From assembly GCA_958295665.1 (NCBI GenBank), contig OY282560.1, forward strand, positions 101,843,930 to 101,907,929: a stretch of DNA of 64,000 bases, in the 5' to 3' direction. Shown here piece after piece: positions 12,847 to 24,536 of this stretch. The stretch is from Tipula vernalis (lineage: Eukaryota; Arthropoda; Insecta; Diptera; Tipulidae). Both the position numbers and the translations under genes were made by a program. The number at the start of each line of letters is the position of its first letter. The stretch's first letter is position 1. The notes below the pieces were generated by a model. That model did not search any database, had not been told where the DNA came from, and worked only from the letters and a program-made list of their open reading frames with translations.

Positions 12847-13870
12847 TTAAGTTGGTGAGTTTTTGATATGAGTTTTATGAATTCTTTTTCCCGAAAGTGT
12901 GGTCACGGTGACTCTATTATCCTTCGCCACGATTTCTTTTCGAAATTTAGGTTTAGTTTTTTTCTGAATTTGTTTATTTTTAAAGACGTTTATTGGGGCT
13001 TCGCAATGCGGAATTAGTTGTGTGCCATTTTCTTCTGCACTATGTACGGTCTCATCGCTTGATGACGAAAGTGTGTTGACCTCCAACTTCAGTCTTGATA
13101 GTGCGTCCGCTACTTTATTTGTAATTCCGGGTTTCCACTCCTTTATTTGTAATCCCGATGCATCCATTTTGTTCTCTACAATCCAAATGGGTGAATTATA
13201 CGGACTTTTCGATGGTCTTATAATGCCGTCATTGAGTAGTTGTTTTATTTGTTGGTCCACTTCGGCCCTCATGTTGATCGGGTATGGATACGATTTTGTG
13301 TAGATCGGGTCATTCGTAGTAGTTTTGATCTCCGCCCTCACGTTCGTTTCAATGATCGGTTTGTCTCCAATGGCTCCAAAGAGTGGTAGATATTTATTGA
13401 TCATGGCTTTTAATTTTAGCTTTGTTTCTTCGTCCAAATGGTTGTCTCTCATTTCAATGTTGTTGACTTGGGTTGAAATTTTCTCTTTCAATGGGATGTC
13501 GATGCCTGGAGAGATGGTTAAGATATTTTGTCTCCTGTCTATCATCGCCTCTACTTTTTTTAAGGTATCATCCCCAATTATACCGTCGAATGAAGTTAGG
13601 TTCGGTAATATAAAGAAGTCTATTTGCATATTATTTCCAAATTTTTTGAATATAGGTGCGGTTATTTTCTGTTTTATTTGTATATCACCTCCAGCTGATT
13701 TAACGGTGAATGGTTTATTTACGGGCTGAGCACCCTTAGCGAGTTCCTTTTTTATAAAGTTTTTATTTGCGCCCGTGTCTATGAGGAACTTTAATATTTT
13801 ATTATTGCGGCACTGGTATTCTATGTAGGGTAGGCTAGAGAGGCCTCCTCTATAAAATTTATTTCATCGT
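12847..13870 (-). CDS. pol: E2 truncated pro-pol (protease, RT stub, integrase tail)
   Basis: A continuous open frame overlapping the gag end in the -1 frame. It has the protease motif FLIDTGANKNF (about 13755-13785), the flap region and FDGIIGDD, then the RT start up to PYNSPIWIVENK (near 13190). A first internal deletion then joins to the RNase H tail (NKVADALSR, near 13100). A second joins to the integrase C-terminus (KPKFRKEIVA, near 12940), ending in a stop at 12847. Both junctions keep the frame open, unlike E1. The product could provide protease but no polymerase or integrase. It needs frameshifting from gag for expression. Confidence 0.85.
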
Positions 13871-15104
13871 TTACATCTGAGACTTCTTTCTCGTTGTCGT
13901 CGTAATTACTAATATATTCTTCATACGGGTTTTCGTCGTTTTCCTGTTCCAGGTGAAATACTATTTGTTGGTTCTGAGCTTTTTCATTGATATCCGATTT
14001 TTGTTCTCTCTTGAAGGTTGGGTTCGGATAATTATTTGGTCGGTTCATGTAATCGACCTTCCTGGTTTTTATAGATTCGTCCACCTCCATCGGTGTTGGT
14101 GGTTTTGGATATTGCGGCCTTGCTGGTGGTGGTACAAGGTAATTTTGTTGTTGATGGTATGGCTGTTGATACTGCTGTTGTTGGTATGGTTGTTGCTGAT
14201 ATGGTTGTTGCTGGTATGGTTGTTGATACTGCATACTGTACCCCATATTCCTCTGTTGCAGCGATATTCTTGGTAGCGGTATCGGCTTCGTGTATTGTTG
14301 AACTCTATTCGCATTGATTTGGTTTACGGGAATCATGATTGAATTGTCAAAATTCCTATTGTGTATTGGCATACTCCGAAAATTGAGATTTTGTATCTCC
14401 AGACATGATGAATACGCCTCTGGGAGATTTGTCGGTCTCTGAATTGTTAGCATTCTTGATATATCCCCAGTTAAACCTCTAACGAAGACATCCAATGCTC
14501 GATTCCTGTATGTGTCTATCAGCACTGTCATGGTGTCTGCATTGTAGTTTTCAGTTTTAACTTTGTTGATGATGAGGGATAGTTGATGGTTTACCGTTGC
14601 GTAAAATTCGTCGATACTTTTCTTTCCCTGAGTTAGGCTGCCCAATTGATATTCGAGTGTCCTCACATCTCTTTTGTCGGCATAATGTAGCGATAAACAT
14701 CCTTTTATCGCACTCCAATTTTCGTCGAAAATGTTATATGATAAGAGAGCTGCGTCCGCCGTTCCTCGTATTTTCTGTCTTATACTTTGTAATATGGCTC
14801 TATATACAGGTTTATCCTTTACTATCTCGTAGTCTTTTAGGATACTTTCTACACTGTATATCCATGACACATAATGTGATGGATTTCCGTCAAAAACTTG
14901 TAGTTCTTTGACGCAGTCTGGTAGTTTGCCGATATCTTTAAGCTCCTGTTCTGTTCTGGGTGCCACGAGTGTTGTATTATTTGGTGTTTTGTTTTCCACT
15001 TGATTTTCTAACTGGCCAATTCTTCTTTCCAATTTTTTATTTAATTCGATTTGGGCGTTGAGTGCCCCCGTCAACTGTCTTATTGTTGTTTGAATTTCTT
15101 CCAT
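13821..15104 (-). CDS. gag: E2 gag polyprotein, intact
   Basis: Capsid precursor of 427 residues starting at ATG 15104. It has an N-terminal coiled coil (about residues 1-40), a capsid-like central region (about 60-240, with DVFVRGLTGDI), a Gln/Tyr/Pro-rich low-complexity stretch with repeated QQPYQ units (about 295-330), and an acidic C-terminus ending EASLAYPT. No zinc knuckle, as is usual for errantiviruses. No stop or frameshift, so it could be expressed. It was used here as the reference that shows the E1 gag to be broken. Confidence 0.92.
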   Translation of the reverse strand: MEEIQTTIRQLTGALNAQIELNKKLERRIGQLENQVENKTPNNTTLVAPRTEQELKDIGKLPDCVKELQVFDGNPSHYVSWIYSVESILKDYEIVKDKPVYRAILQSIRQKIRGTADAALLSYNIFDENWSAIKGCLSLHYADKRDVRTLEYQLGSLTQGKKSIDEFYATVNHQLSLIINKVKTENYNADTMTVLIDTYRNRALDVFVRGLTGDISRMLTIQRPTNLPEAYSSCLEIQNLNFRSMPIHNRNFDNSIMIPVNQINANRVQQYTKPIPLPRISLQQRNMGYSMQYQQPYQQQPYQQQPYQQQQYQQPYHQQQNYLVPPPARPQYPKPPTPMEVDESIKTRKVDYMNRPNNYPNPTFKREQKSDINEKAQNQQIVFHLEQENDENPYEEYISNYDDNEKEVSDVNDEINFIEEASLAYPT

Positions 15105-15759
15105 TTTTACAATTTTGTTTTTAAATAAGTTTTGAATTTCGAATGAATATTTATTATTTTATTATTATTATATGTTTTATTATTATATTATTATTACTTG
15201 AATATTATGTTTTATTATTATATTATTATTACTTGAATATTATTATTCTTTATAAATTTTCACTTTTTCTGTATTAATTTGTTAATTGATTATTAATTGA
15301 ATATTATACTCTTTATAAATTTTCACTTTTTTTTATTTCTATTAATTATTACGCGTTTTTATTACGATTTTATTACTTGTACTTACAAAACTATTATTTT
15401 CATTATTTTTGAGGAATTTCTCCTGGGTAATTCTTGATCTGAGGATTAGTGTTTCCTCAGAGGTATTTTAAGTGCACTCCGGGTGTTGTACACTTGAGTC
15501 AGCTACTTGTGTCCGGATGATCCGTAATTTCCTTTTTAGCTGCTAGCGTTTATGCTTGCTGGCGGCCTACTGCGGTACGATATTCACTCACGGTAGTGTG
15601 TAATAAAATTGGCTATGTTCTCGTGGGTATAGCTGTATTTTATTACGTTCGTAGACAAAATTCCTAAGTTCTCGTGGGATTAGTTGTCTTTTGCCTGTTA
15701 TTATGTTCTCACGGTAATAATAACTTGAACTTTTACACTATTCACTTTCACTTAACTTA
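15105..15759 (-). other. E2 untranslated leader
   Basis: AT-rich noncoding leader between the primer-binding site and gag. It contains a tandem duplication at about 15150-15240 of TATTATTATTACTTGAATAT-type units, and three short phrases with GTTCTCGTGGG/GTTCTCACGG near 15618, 15675 and 15705. Confidence 0.7.
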
Positions 15760-15773
15760 CTGTTTCGGCGCCA
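15760..15773 (-). other. E2 tRNA primer-binding site
   Basis: Minus-strand TGGCGCCGAAACAG lies directly after the 5' LTR and is identical to the E1 site over 14 bases. Confidence 0.8.
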
Positions 15774-16078
15774 GTTAAGATTAATAATTCATTAATCTTT
15801 AAAAAAAATGTTTTTTATTTGGACTATGTCCGTTTTATTCTAAATCTTTCTTAAAACTAATTATATCTTTACAATTTTTCAATTACAAAAACTTCTATCT
15901 TGCGAAAATGCTGATTAAAGAAGTTTTATGGAAAATTACAGAAATTATATTTATGTGAAAATAAATGAAATTTGAGTGTTAGGAATTTTACTTCTATGCA
16001 AAATATACAATGTTGCGATTTTACTATACATGTTGAATGATGTTAATATTGATGACGATGGTCATTATGTTGTCTTAA

Positions 16079-16080
<2 letters not shown>
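15773..16080 (-). repeat. E2 5' LTR
   Basis: 308 bases; partner of 10262-10569 with no difference seen. TA repeats begin at 16081. Confidence 0.95.

Positions 16081-16132
<52 letters not shown>
16081..16132. repeat. (TA)n microsatellite
   Basis: Last of the five TA arrays; ordinary AT-rich sequence follows. Confidence 0.95.
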
Positions 16133-16135
<3 letters not shown>

Positions 16136-17620
16136 GAGTCTGTCCGAGCTATGTGCAAAATTGTTGATATTTTATAGAATTTTTGAGGTTTTTAACCTTT
16201 AACCTTTATTTTAACGAGCTATTTTTCGCTTTTTTGTAGATCCGTTTCGCTCTGGAGAAAGAAAGTCGACCTCTATTTTTTTATAAAATTGCTAAACAAA
16301 TTGGCTTACGATTACAAATATTCCATGCTGAGAAGTTGTACGAGTTTAAGTTTTAATGTTATATTCAGTTTATGAAAAAGGTCTTCAATTAGTCGCCAAA
16401 AAATGCAGTAAAAAGAAAATTTCCATATAAAAATAAAAATTGGAAAACCCGCAAAGTAATGGAAAATTTGAATATAATTTGAATAATTTTAAATATATCG
16501 TATAACATACAATTTTATTTAAATAGTTAAAAAAATTATATAACCACTTAAGTGAAAACGTTTTATGAGTAGAGCTTGACACGCAATTAGTAAATCCGTC
16601 ATATCGGATGTACAAGAAACGAAAAAAAAAAATGAAGTGAATTTCTTTGTATTTGAAAATAAACGTCTTATACGAGTATCTCAAGCTAAATTTTTTTAAA
16701 GAAAATCGTCGAAGATACATTCGTTACCCAAAATATGCTGTGTTAAACTAGCACAAACGAATAAGAAAGTCCAAATCATTTTACATTTTTTAATTGGATC
16801 TTTTACATAGCACGCGTTCATGATCAGAATGACCCATTTTATTATTTATGTACATTTCAACCGTCATATTTGTGTGGTAAACATGAAATTTTCTAAATTG
16901 CAACTATACATTTTCTTAGTAAAAAGTAAAAATGTATGATTTTCATCATATTAAAAGTCAAACTATGTTTCTTGATTTGTTCGAAATTTTGTTTAATCAA
17001 CCAACAAGCAGTTTGTATTTATGTAGCATGTAAATAGCTCAAAGAATGTATGTAAACACGGTATTTGCTATCGTTTAATCGTTTTGTATATAACAAAAGT
17101 ATTGCAGTCATGAAAACTCTAAATTTTGTTTACATGTAAACACTAGGTAGTAAGATTGATCGGATTTGAAAATAAGTGTACATTATTTATCTTGAATTGT
17201 TTTTTGGACATCGAAAAATCTTAACAAAATCTGATTTTGACTTCACAAACGCTAAACTTGGATTAAATCTGCAGTACAATCACATAATTCATATTCCAAA
17301 AAAAAAAAAAGAAAAAAATATTTCGTGGTTGCGTGTTCAGACTCTGGCTATCGATTTTTTTTTGTTTTATTTAGTTTTTTGTAGTTTTTGGCAGAACTAA
17401 AGAAAAACTGCTACACACAATTGAGTTCGTTTTTTTACCCTTTATTATTGCCTTATTGCCTAAATATTTTTGTTAAATTTACATACTCTCACTATAAAAA
17501 AAAAATTTTAAATTGGAGTCAATATAAATATATTTGAGAGAAGGATATGCATAATTCACATTAATCTAATGCTAATATTTTACTACCTGTGAATTTATCA
17601 AATATGCCTGACTTTTGTAT
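16133..17620. other. AT-rich noncoding DNA
   Basis: No convincing gene. Open frames here (for example at 16385-16720) are Phe/Lys/Tyr-rich products of AT composition, without motifs. A-runs occur at 16621 and 17300. The first 60 bases weakly resemble the TTCGAGATT repeat at the left edge. Confidence 0.6.
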
Positions 17621-18017
17621 TGTTACGTTTTTGTCTTGTCAATCAAGTTTCAAATCACTGGATTGTGAATAAAAACAAAACAATTCAATTTATTACCAAC
17701 GAACTTATTTTATGTCACACAAAAATTATTACAACTATTACAATTTATTAAAAATAATTCACAAAATCGCTTTACTTTAACGCATAATTTTACTTATCCT
17801 TATACTTTCGCATCACCAGAAACTAATGAATCCAATTCGACTTCGTTCGCCTTTTTAGATACACAAGCCAAACTTCTAGAAATTTCATGGCTTTTCCAGT
17901 AAGAATAGTCTAGAAACATTTAGAACAGCTTTATCATGTAAAATTCCATTTTAGTACAGTGAAACATTGAGCTATTAGTATAACTTATTCTATTACAATA
18001 TAGGTGTCACCGTAACA
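17621..18017. repeat. Candidate solo LTR
   Basis: A 397-base noncoding segment with TGTTACG at one end and CGTAACA at the other, the form of many insect gypsy and BEL LTRs. No partner LTR or internal region is next to it, and flanking target copies do not match (TGTAT against ATATT). It could instead be the distant 3' LTR of the BEL relic that starts at 18840. Based on ends and length only. Confidence 0.4.
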
Positions 18018-18449
18018 ATATTTAGGATTTTCCAATAAGAAATATCTCTTCATTTTTATATTATCCTATTAGAAATTTTGTAGAAAATTGTAAGCAAGCA
18101 CGCAGTATTACAATTCAGGCACAATTTAAACACACGTTTTTATTCAATGAGACTTGAAAAAAGCGATTAAGATACATTGACAGGTTATAAAGTATGTATA
18201 AAAAAAATATATAAAGGCTAAGTTACACTACAAACAGAATAATTTAACTTGAATGAACTTAGTGACAATTAGCAAATTAAATCGTATAATTTGTATACAT
18301 AAAACTATCGTGAAATTATATAAAATAAATTACATTTTAGATTATTATTCCAACATATCCATCATAGTAGGCGTAACTGTTTGACAAATTTAAGAAAATA
18401 CAACATGGCTCTTCATTTGCATTAATTGCGTATCTTCGTATTTACTTCC

Positions 18450-18631
18450 CAATTTTGACATCGCAATTTCTCCTATTAGTTGAAATTTTATTTATAAAAC
18501 TCGTGACAAAATGCCCAACAAACGTCAAAAATAATATTTCATTGTGATCGAGCTTATTTTTGACGTTTGCTGAGCATTTTGCTACGATTTTTAAAAATAA
18601 TTTCATCCAATAGGAAAAGACATCAAAATTG
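18450..18631. repeat. Long imperfect hairpin, 180 bp
   Basis: Two arms of about 80 bases are inverted around 18540. The inner 33 bases of the left arm (around ACAAAATGCCCAACAAACG) pair with the right arm with few mismatches, and the outer parts (CAATTTTGACATC, CTCCTATTAGTTGAAATT) also match inverted. The loop is about 20 bases. Either a small foldback MITE or a transcribed hairpin; nothing more can be read. Confidence 0.7.
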
Positions 18632-18839
18632 AGAATCGTTGTACAACGTGAATCATTGTTATACTTGGAAAACATTGAAAATTCCTTTTATAAGATGCTC
18701 CGATTAACGCAGAGTACTAGGCACAACAATACGAAAACAGAGACAACAGTATTGGCCTCTTCGATGCGATTGTCGCCGTCAGACTTTTTCCTTTGGAGCG
18801 ACGCCTTTTGAAATTATACATATTACATTAGTGTACTGC

Positions 18840-19740
18840 ATTATCATTCTCCCACCATTAAAACTCCCGTGTTTAATTTCTGTCGGAAGTGGGCTGTGAA
18901 AGAAGTGAGTTTTGTGATGACTCGTTTCAAGTTGCCGGTGTGAGTCTTTACTGTGGAAGTTCGACTACCTTTCCTATTTTCCATTTAACCGGTGGAAGAT
19001 TATCTTAATTAATAATTAAAACTGTGACTTCCTTTAAGTTCGTTGTTTTGTTTTGCGTTGATGTGTAGATGCCAATGTTTGCCAATGATTGCCAATGTTT
19101 TAAATAATTGGCGTTTTGTACGCTATTGTTGTTTGGTTCCGGAATTGCTTTTAGTAGACGTCCAATTAGAAATGGACCCGGTGTTAAAATCTCAATGTTG
19201 TCATCACTTTTGATTGGTGTAATTGGACGAGAGTTGAGTACTGCTTCAAATGGTATTTGGCTGACTTTACTGCTGCTTGGTGGAGCAAATTTCCAAATGA
19301 TTTGATTTTTGTTACAGATAGTATTATGTTCATTCTGTAGTTTCATTGCTATATAGAAGTTTATATAATTCATTAAGTTGCCACGAAATTCCTGCCGTTG
19401 TCTGACCACACGTACTTACAAACTCGATCAATGTTGATGTAAGATCGAAAGCACGTTTCAAGTGAACGGTTTTAGTTAATAGACAAATAAAAATTTCCAA
19501 GTACTTTTTTGATGGAACTTTGCATCGAATTGTTTCGTGTAGAGTGTAGTAAAAAAGGCCCAGCGTAATCAATTCCAATTTTAAAGAATGGTGGTGCGGG
19601 AGGATCAACCATTTGTTGTAGTATAATTTTGACTTGGCTCGTTCTCTTTTTGCTAATTGCCGTGCTGCTGTAAATAATCCCTGCGGACCCGGACTAACAG
19701 TTACATGCTTCATACGAAGAAATCTTACAAAAAACCATCG
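18840..19740 (-). pseudogene. BEL/Pao integrase and C-terminal tail, decayed
   Basis: Two overlapping minus-strand frames make up an integrase. The upstream one (19713-19330) has LGLFYY and the LTKTVHL motif of Pao integrase cores. Then WSDNGRNFV, the second catalytic Asp region, is readable in a third frame near 19400. The downstream frame (19409-19005) holds FEAVLNSRPITPI and LTPGPFLIGR, both diagnostic of BEL/Pao. A tail matching LPPxKWxxxxVVEL follows. At least two frameshifts, and stops in the tail. A pseudogene of high certainty; no host role suggested. Confidence 0.8.
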
Positions 19741-20039
19741 TGAAAAAATGCATTTTCGGCAAAAGAATCGGGATCGGGGGTCGCAGGGAGCATCGGGTCG
19801 TGAAGAATATGATAATGATGAAAATTGTTGTCGACCGCCAACTCTATGATTAATTTGTTTTCATCCATAAAAAGTGAAAGCAATTTTAACGAAGCATCTT
19901 ACACCCTTAATTTATCTCGTTGCAATCCAAAAGTTCAGTTGGAAAACATTTAATTTGAACTAAACGCAAGATTGTGTTTAGTCGATTATGGATTTCAGAT
20001 GTGTTAGTTTTAAATTTGTTTTACGACAATTATTGATAA

Positions 20040-21592
20040 GGACGTGGCTATCCGGACAGATAGTACGTGTAAGAGTACGGTGGAGTACGTGTATAAGAGT
20101 ACGTCGAGTATGTGTAAGAGTATGTAGAGTATGCCTAAAAGCATGTCTAAGAGTACGGATAGTATCTCGTAAAAGTATATATAGCTGAATAGTTTTTATA
20201 CAAAGTCAAAGTCAGGGTGGGGAGGGGGGATTAGCTTTCAAAATTCTTATAGCATTTCTAAGAGGAGGAAGTGTATTTCCATTTCGGCAAAAGTTTACGT
20301 ATACATCGGGAAAATCAGGTAAGGAGTATATATTTTGAAAATTTTTGAATATAGGATTGTGCATCTGTAGTGTTTAGGAGGGGGAATCCAAATTTCCCCG
20401 GAAACTACCTCATTTTCCGGGAAAATTTCCACTTTTTTATTTTATTTTTTTTTTCACAATAAGGTAAGATGTTATAATTAACAAATATAAGTTAAAAAAA
20501 AAAATTTTTATTTTTGTTAATTATAATTGCTTCGATAACCTTGCAGACACAGATCAAAGAGTTTTTTTGCCCTTATCGCTTCTTCTGATAGTACCACAAA
20601 TATTAAAGAAAGCCACTTTTGTAAATATAACAATATTTTAACATAATTTTAATTCATTGTATACCTTAGAGGATGGGGGCTGTCGCCCCCAAATCCCCGC
20701 ACCCCGCTTATTCTTAATGTTTCAAATTTTATTATTAAATTTGAAACTAAGTAAAAAAAAAGTGGAAACATTTCAGAATTCATTCCACTTTCATGTCAGC
20801 ACTATAGGTTGGCATGAAGCAATGCAATGTGCAGGTGGTTTAAACGAAAACGGGTCTATAGCCGTACGTCCTCGATTTGGCTACTGCATAAGGTAGGACG
20901 TAAAAAGCGAACTGCGAAAGAGTTGGGAGTGCCTTGAGCGCCAGAAAAGATTGCAGAGATAGAAACAAAAAAAAAACAAAAAAAAAATTGAGAATTTTCC
21001 TGGAAAAATTGCAAAATTTTCCCGGAGAAATACTTGCACTGTCGAAGAATTGTTAAAATACAATCCTAGTATCAACAATTTTATTAAAAATTGCACATTT
21101 TTACGTATTTTGAATAAAATAATACACAAATTTTTTCAACTAAAAAGTGAAAATTTTCCCGAAAAATGAGGTAATTTTCCAGTGAAATTTGGCTTCCCCT
21201 CCTAAAAACTATAGATGCACAATCCTACATTCAAAAATTTCGAAAATATATACTCCTTATCTGATTTTCCCGATGTATACGTAAAGTAAACTTTAGCCGA
21301 AATGGAAATACACTTCCTCCTCTTAGAAATGCTATAAGAATTTTAAACCTAATCCCCCCTCCCCGACTTTGACTTTGTATAAAAACTATTCAATTATAGT
21401 TTCTATAAAAACTATTCAGCTATATATATTTTTACGAGATACTATCCGTACTCTTAGACATACTCGACGTACTCTTAGATATACTGGACGTACCCTTAGA
21501 CGTACTCAACGTACTCTTACTCGTACTCGACGTACTCTTACACATACTCCACGTACTCTTACACGTACTATCTGTCCGAATAGACACTTCCT
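20040..21592. mobile_element. Foldback transposon with tandem repeats in both arms
   Basis: Inverted arms of about 400-450 bases (20040-20425 and about 21140-21592) are joined by a 700-base centre. Each arm starts with CGGACAGATAGTACGTG and an array of 18-22-base units of the form AAGAGTACGTNGAGTAYGTGT. Next come CTATATATAG, a CAAAGTCAAAGTC block and a segment with TCCCGATGTATACGTAAA. The right arm has an extra 29-base duplication near 21397-21425. The centre shows a GGGGGCTGTCGCCCCC hairpin near 20677 and no gene. It lies inside the BEL relic. Its superfamily cannot be named. Confidence 0.8.
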
Positions 21593-21849
21593 ATTGACAA
21601 ATCGTAGCACATAAGCCATTACATGATTGACCCCTTATAAAGGAATTTTTAGCATGAAATTGCTCGAGAGGATTACTAACAGCGGATCTCAACCAATTGT
21701 ATATCAGAATCGAGTATTGCGGTGTTTCCTTCAAAGGGGTTTACTATCTAATTTTCACTGTCATTTCGTAAATAATCTGGTCCAAACCGCCATAAAATTT
21801 GATGACTTCTTGTTGCAACAAACGTTTTCCGAGTTGCAGATGGTGATTT

Positions 21850-22040
21850 GATCTATAGTGTAATACAATGGAGGAATCACGCCTGTGAAATATATTTTCG
21901 TAGGGAAAGTTGATTTCCTTAGTAATTTTCATCATTAATTTGACCAGTAATTGTGCCGCACGTAACTACTGCACCAAAAGCCTTTTCACTGGCATCAGCA
22001 AAGTGATTTATTTCGATATTATAGTCGCGTTGTTAAAGTT
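21850..22040 (-). pseudogene. BEL/Pao RNase H fragment
   Basis: The minus strand reads NHFADASEKAFGAVV, the FxDASxxAxG motif at the start of BEL/Pao RNase H domains, then a stop about 20 codons later. The neighbouring integrase fragment at 19005-19740 supports the family. Too short and damaged for function. Confidence 0.65.
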
Positions 22041-22199
22041 ATCAAATAGATGCCGCGCTATCCTTTTAAAATGTTTACCAATAAGTAAAATAAATCTAAG
22101 TTGGGAAACTCTCATCCCAGCTTAATTTAAACTTCCATAACTTCTGTATGAACATTTTTCCGATAATAACTGTAACGCAATCCCCCAAGGGATTACGTT

Positions 22200-22740
22200 A
22201 ACAGACATGAGAATAGCGGTCTGATGCGGTATAGTAGCTGGCTAGAGCTCACGGCGCGGCGTGGGGGTTTTCAGACATATTTCCCATGCTTAAATAACCG
22301 CATGAAGAACAAAATTAGATGGGCAAAGGGAAATTAAAATTAAATTGCCACGGCCTCAGCGGCAAAAAAAAAAAAAATAATAAGAAGGGAGTGATCGATC
22401 CGGAGTGACCGTCTCAATCCCAGGCGATCACCGCCGTGACTGCCACACGGGCCTCCCCTCATCGGCCCGCCTACTGGGATGCTGTTTCCCAGTCGCGACG
22501 TCCACCGATGCCATTATAAGGGAAGGACGCCCGCATGTCAATCCCAGCGACAATCCCCCGGAACGGAGACCGTCACCCCGACGCGATCAACTCATAGGGC
22601 GTGCCGCCCTCCAGCACAGCCTGTCCTGGAGGAACGAACGGCACGCACGGAACAGGGTGGAAAAGACCGACCCATCATATGACCACACCTCACATCACTC
22701 GATCAATTAGGTTGGATTAACCGCACATGGTGCGTCGGAG
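22200..22740. other. GC-rich island of unknown origin
   Basis: Base composition changes sharply from AT-rich to clearly GC-rich, notably at 22400-22700, and back again. Two overlapping plus-strand frames (22405-22710 and 22479-22682) are Arg/Pro/Ser/His-rich with no motif I recognise. Short runs such as GGAGTGACCGTCTC and GTGCGTCGGAGCACACAACAA look like untranslated ends of a retroelement, but I cannot name one. An A-run at 22366 is followed by AATAATAAG. A fragment of a GC-rich mobile element is the likeliest explanation. Confidence 0.4.
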
Positions 22741-23284
22741 CACACAACAATAAGAAAATTCAAAGAGAATCTTTGTTACGGTAACAGAAAAAGAATTAAA
22801 ATTATGAAAGATAGATTACGTTAAAACTGATTCTACGTTAATATTAAGCTTCACTTTCACTATTCACTGTTTTAAGAAAATTAAGAAAATAACACAAAAA
22901 ATATCTGAAAGAAAACAACCGTTATGTGTAATAATAATAGTTTAGCATTCCATCAACAATGCTTTATGGGCAAATCTAATATTGTATACTCATGTGTGTT
23001 TTGGGTATCAAGATTGAGTTGTTATGTATATATCCAAGATGGACGCACACGCACTACATTATATGTAGAATAGAATAAATAGAGATAAATAAACTAAAAT
23101 TAATATTGAAACACAATTTTTTATTTTATTTTTATAATTTACGTATTATATTCTTTAATTTGTCGATGTATTTAAAATAATAAATAAATAACACATTCAA
23201 AAATTTTTTTACATTATGAAAATACACACAAAATTGTTATAGTTTTAACTTTCATTAATGTGACAATGATTTATTTAATTTCTT

Positions 23285-23322
23285 GGAATACCGGTTTCGG
23301 ACGTTCGTCCTTCTTCAGTTCC
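23285..23322 (-). ncRNA. Candidate hammerhead ribozyme, left PLE arm
   Basis: Minus-strand copy, identical to the one at 24537-24574. On the minus strand: stem I GGAA, core CTGAAGA, stem II GGAC/GTCC with a GAAC loop, core GAAA, short stem III ACC/GGT, cleavage base A, stem I TTCC. See the plus-strand entry. Confidence 0.65.
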
Positions 23323-23394
23323 TAATTGACTATTAACTTAATGTCTAAATGTTCACGCGTTTTTATATGCGATCGTTACCGTTGGATTTTTATT

Positions 23395-24350
23395 TTATCT
23401 ATAGTGTAAAATCATATCATATACCTTGTTCGTTACAGTGTTTGTTTTGTCATTCAGTAGTAGATTATTATGCCTTTGTCTGTATATTTGAAATTCTTCC
23501 AATCTGTCCAGCATGTCGCCTTTTCCCATACGATGCATTATATGTAAATTTGTGTTGATATCCGTGAATGTATGGTTCTCATTGTGTAGGTGTTGAGCAT
23601 AATTTGATTTAAAAACTGTTTTGTTGTGTGTATGAATTAATTCCTGTGTATGTTCTTTAAATCTTTTTGTAAATGTTCTCCCGGTTTGTACCGATGTAAA
23701 ATTTGGGGCAATTATTACAAGTCAATTTGTACACACCACTGTCAACTTTTATATTTTGTTTGTCTTTTAATTTATTTTGCATTTTATGACTGGTTTTGTG
23801 TGCTATGGTGTATTTAAATTTTTTAAATACTTTTCTTACTGTATTACTTGTGTTTTTATGGTATTCTAATGTTATATATTTGGTGTTTTCATCATCATTG
23901 CTGTACATGGTTGATAAATGCTGTGTTTTTATTTTATTTACGATTTTTTTGTTGAGTTTGTGTGTCATATTTTCATTAAATCCATTCTGTTTGGCTATAT
24001 GTGTAATTGTGTTGAGTTCATCATCGTAATCTTGACTAGTCATTGGAATTTTGTTAAGTCTATTTATCATATGAATATATGCGGCGTATTTATGTTGTGG
24101 TGGGTGATTGGAACTGTTGTGAATGGTGTGATCCGTTTGTGTAATTTTCCGGTATATTTTGAAGATGTGTTCTTGGTTTATGTTTTTGATAGTTAAATCG
24201 AGGAAATTAATTGATTTTTCAGTTTCTACTTCAAGTGTAAAATTGATGTTTTTATGTATACTGTTGATATATTTATGTAGATTTTCAAGCTGTCTGTTTG
24301 TGCCTCTAAACAAAATTAAAATGTCATCTACGTATCGATGCCAATATATA
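23395..24350 (-). pseudogene. Penelope-like RT (C-terminal part) with GIY-YIG endonuclease
   Basis: The minus-strand frame starts at the truncation with YWHRYVDDILILF, the RT catalytic box. It continues through the PLE thumb region (FLDLTIKN, KIYRKITQTDHTIH) to the linker and the GIY-YIG nuclease (GVYKLTCNNCPKFYIG near 23700). One extra base near 23693 shifts the frame right after YIG, giving an early stop at 23657. The other frame then carries the rest of the nuclease domain (GRTFTKRFKEH) to TAA 23395. One frameshift apart, the C-terminal half is well preserved. The N-terminal RT is absent by 5' truncation. Confidence 0.85.
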
Positions 24351-24536
24351 ATATTGCATGAAGAATTTCAAATATACAGACAAAGGCATAATAATCTACT
24401 ACTGAATGACAAAACAAACACTGTAACGAACAAGGTATATGATATGATTTTACACTATAGATAAAATAAAAATCCAACGGTAACGATCGCATATAAAAAC
24501 GCGTGAACATTTAGACATTAAGTTAATAGTCAATTA

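Larger units (their letters stand above)
18840..22160 (-). mobile_element. BEL/Pao retrotransposon relic, split by a foldback insertion
   Basis: Minus-strand fragments in BEL/Pao order: an RNase H piece (near 21950-22020), integrase (19005-19740) and the post-integrase tail (18840-18990, with LPPVKWKIGKVVEL). The 20040-21592 foldback sits between RNase H and integrase. Multiple frame breaks show age. LTRs are not identified, so the limits are approximate. Confidence 0.65.

Noticed and set aside
13953..14317. Plus-strand frames over the E2 gag, including a Leu/Val-rich one
   Set aside because: Antisense shadows of the CAG/CAA-rich Gln/Tyr/Pro repeat of gag on the minus strand.
16385..16720. 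111-codon minus-strand ORF
   Set aside because: Phe/Tyr/Lys-rich from AT composition, no motif, no neighbouring gene signals.
22405..22710. Protein-coding gene in the GC-rich island
   Set aside because: Two overlapping frames with low-complexity Arg/Pro/Ser content and no domain; open by composition.
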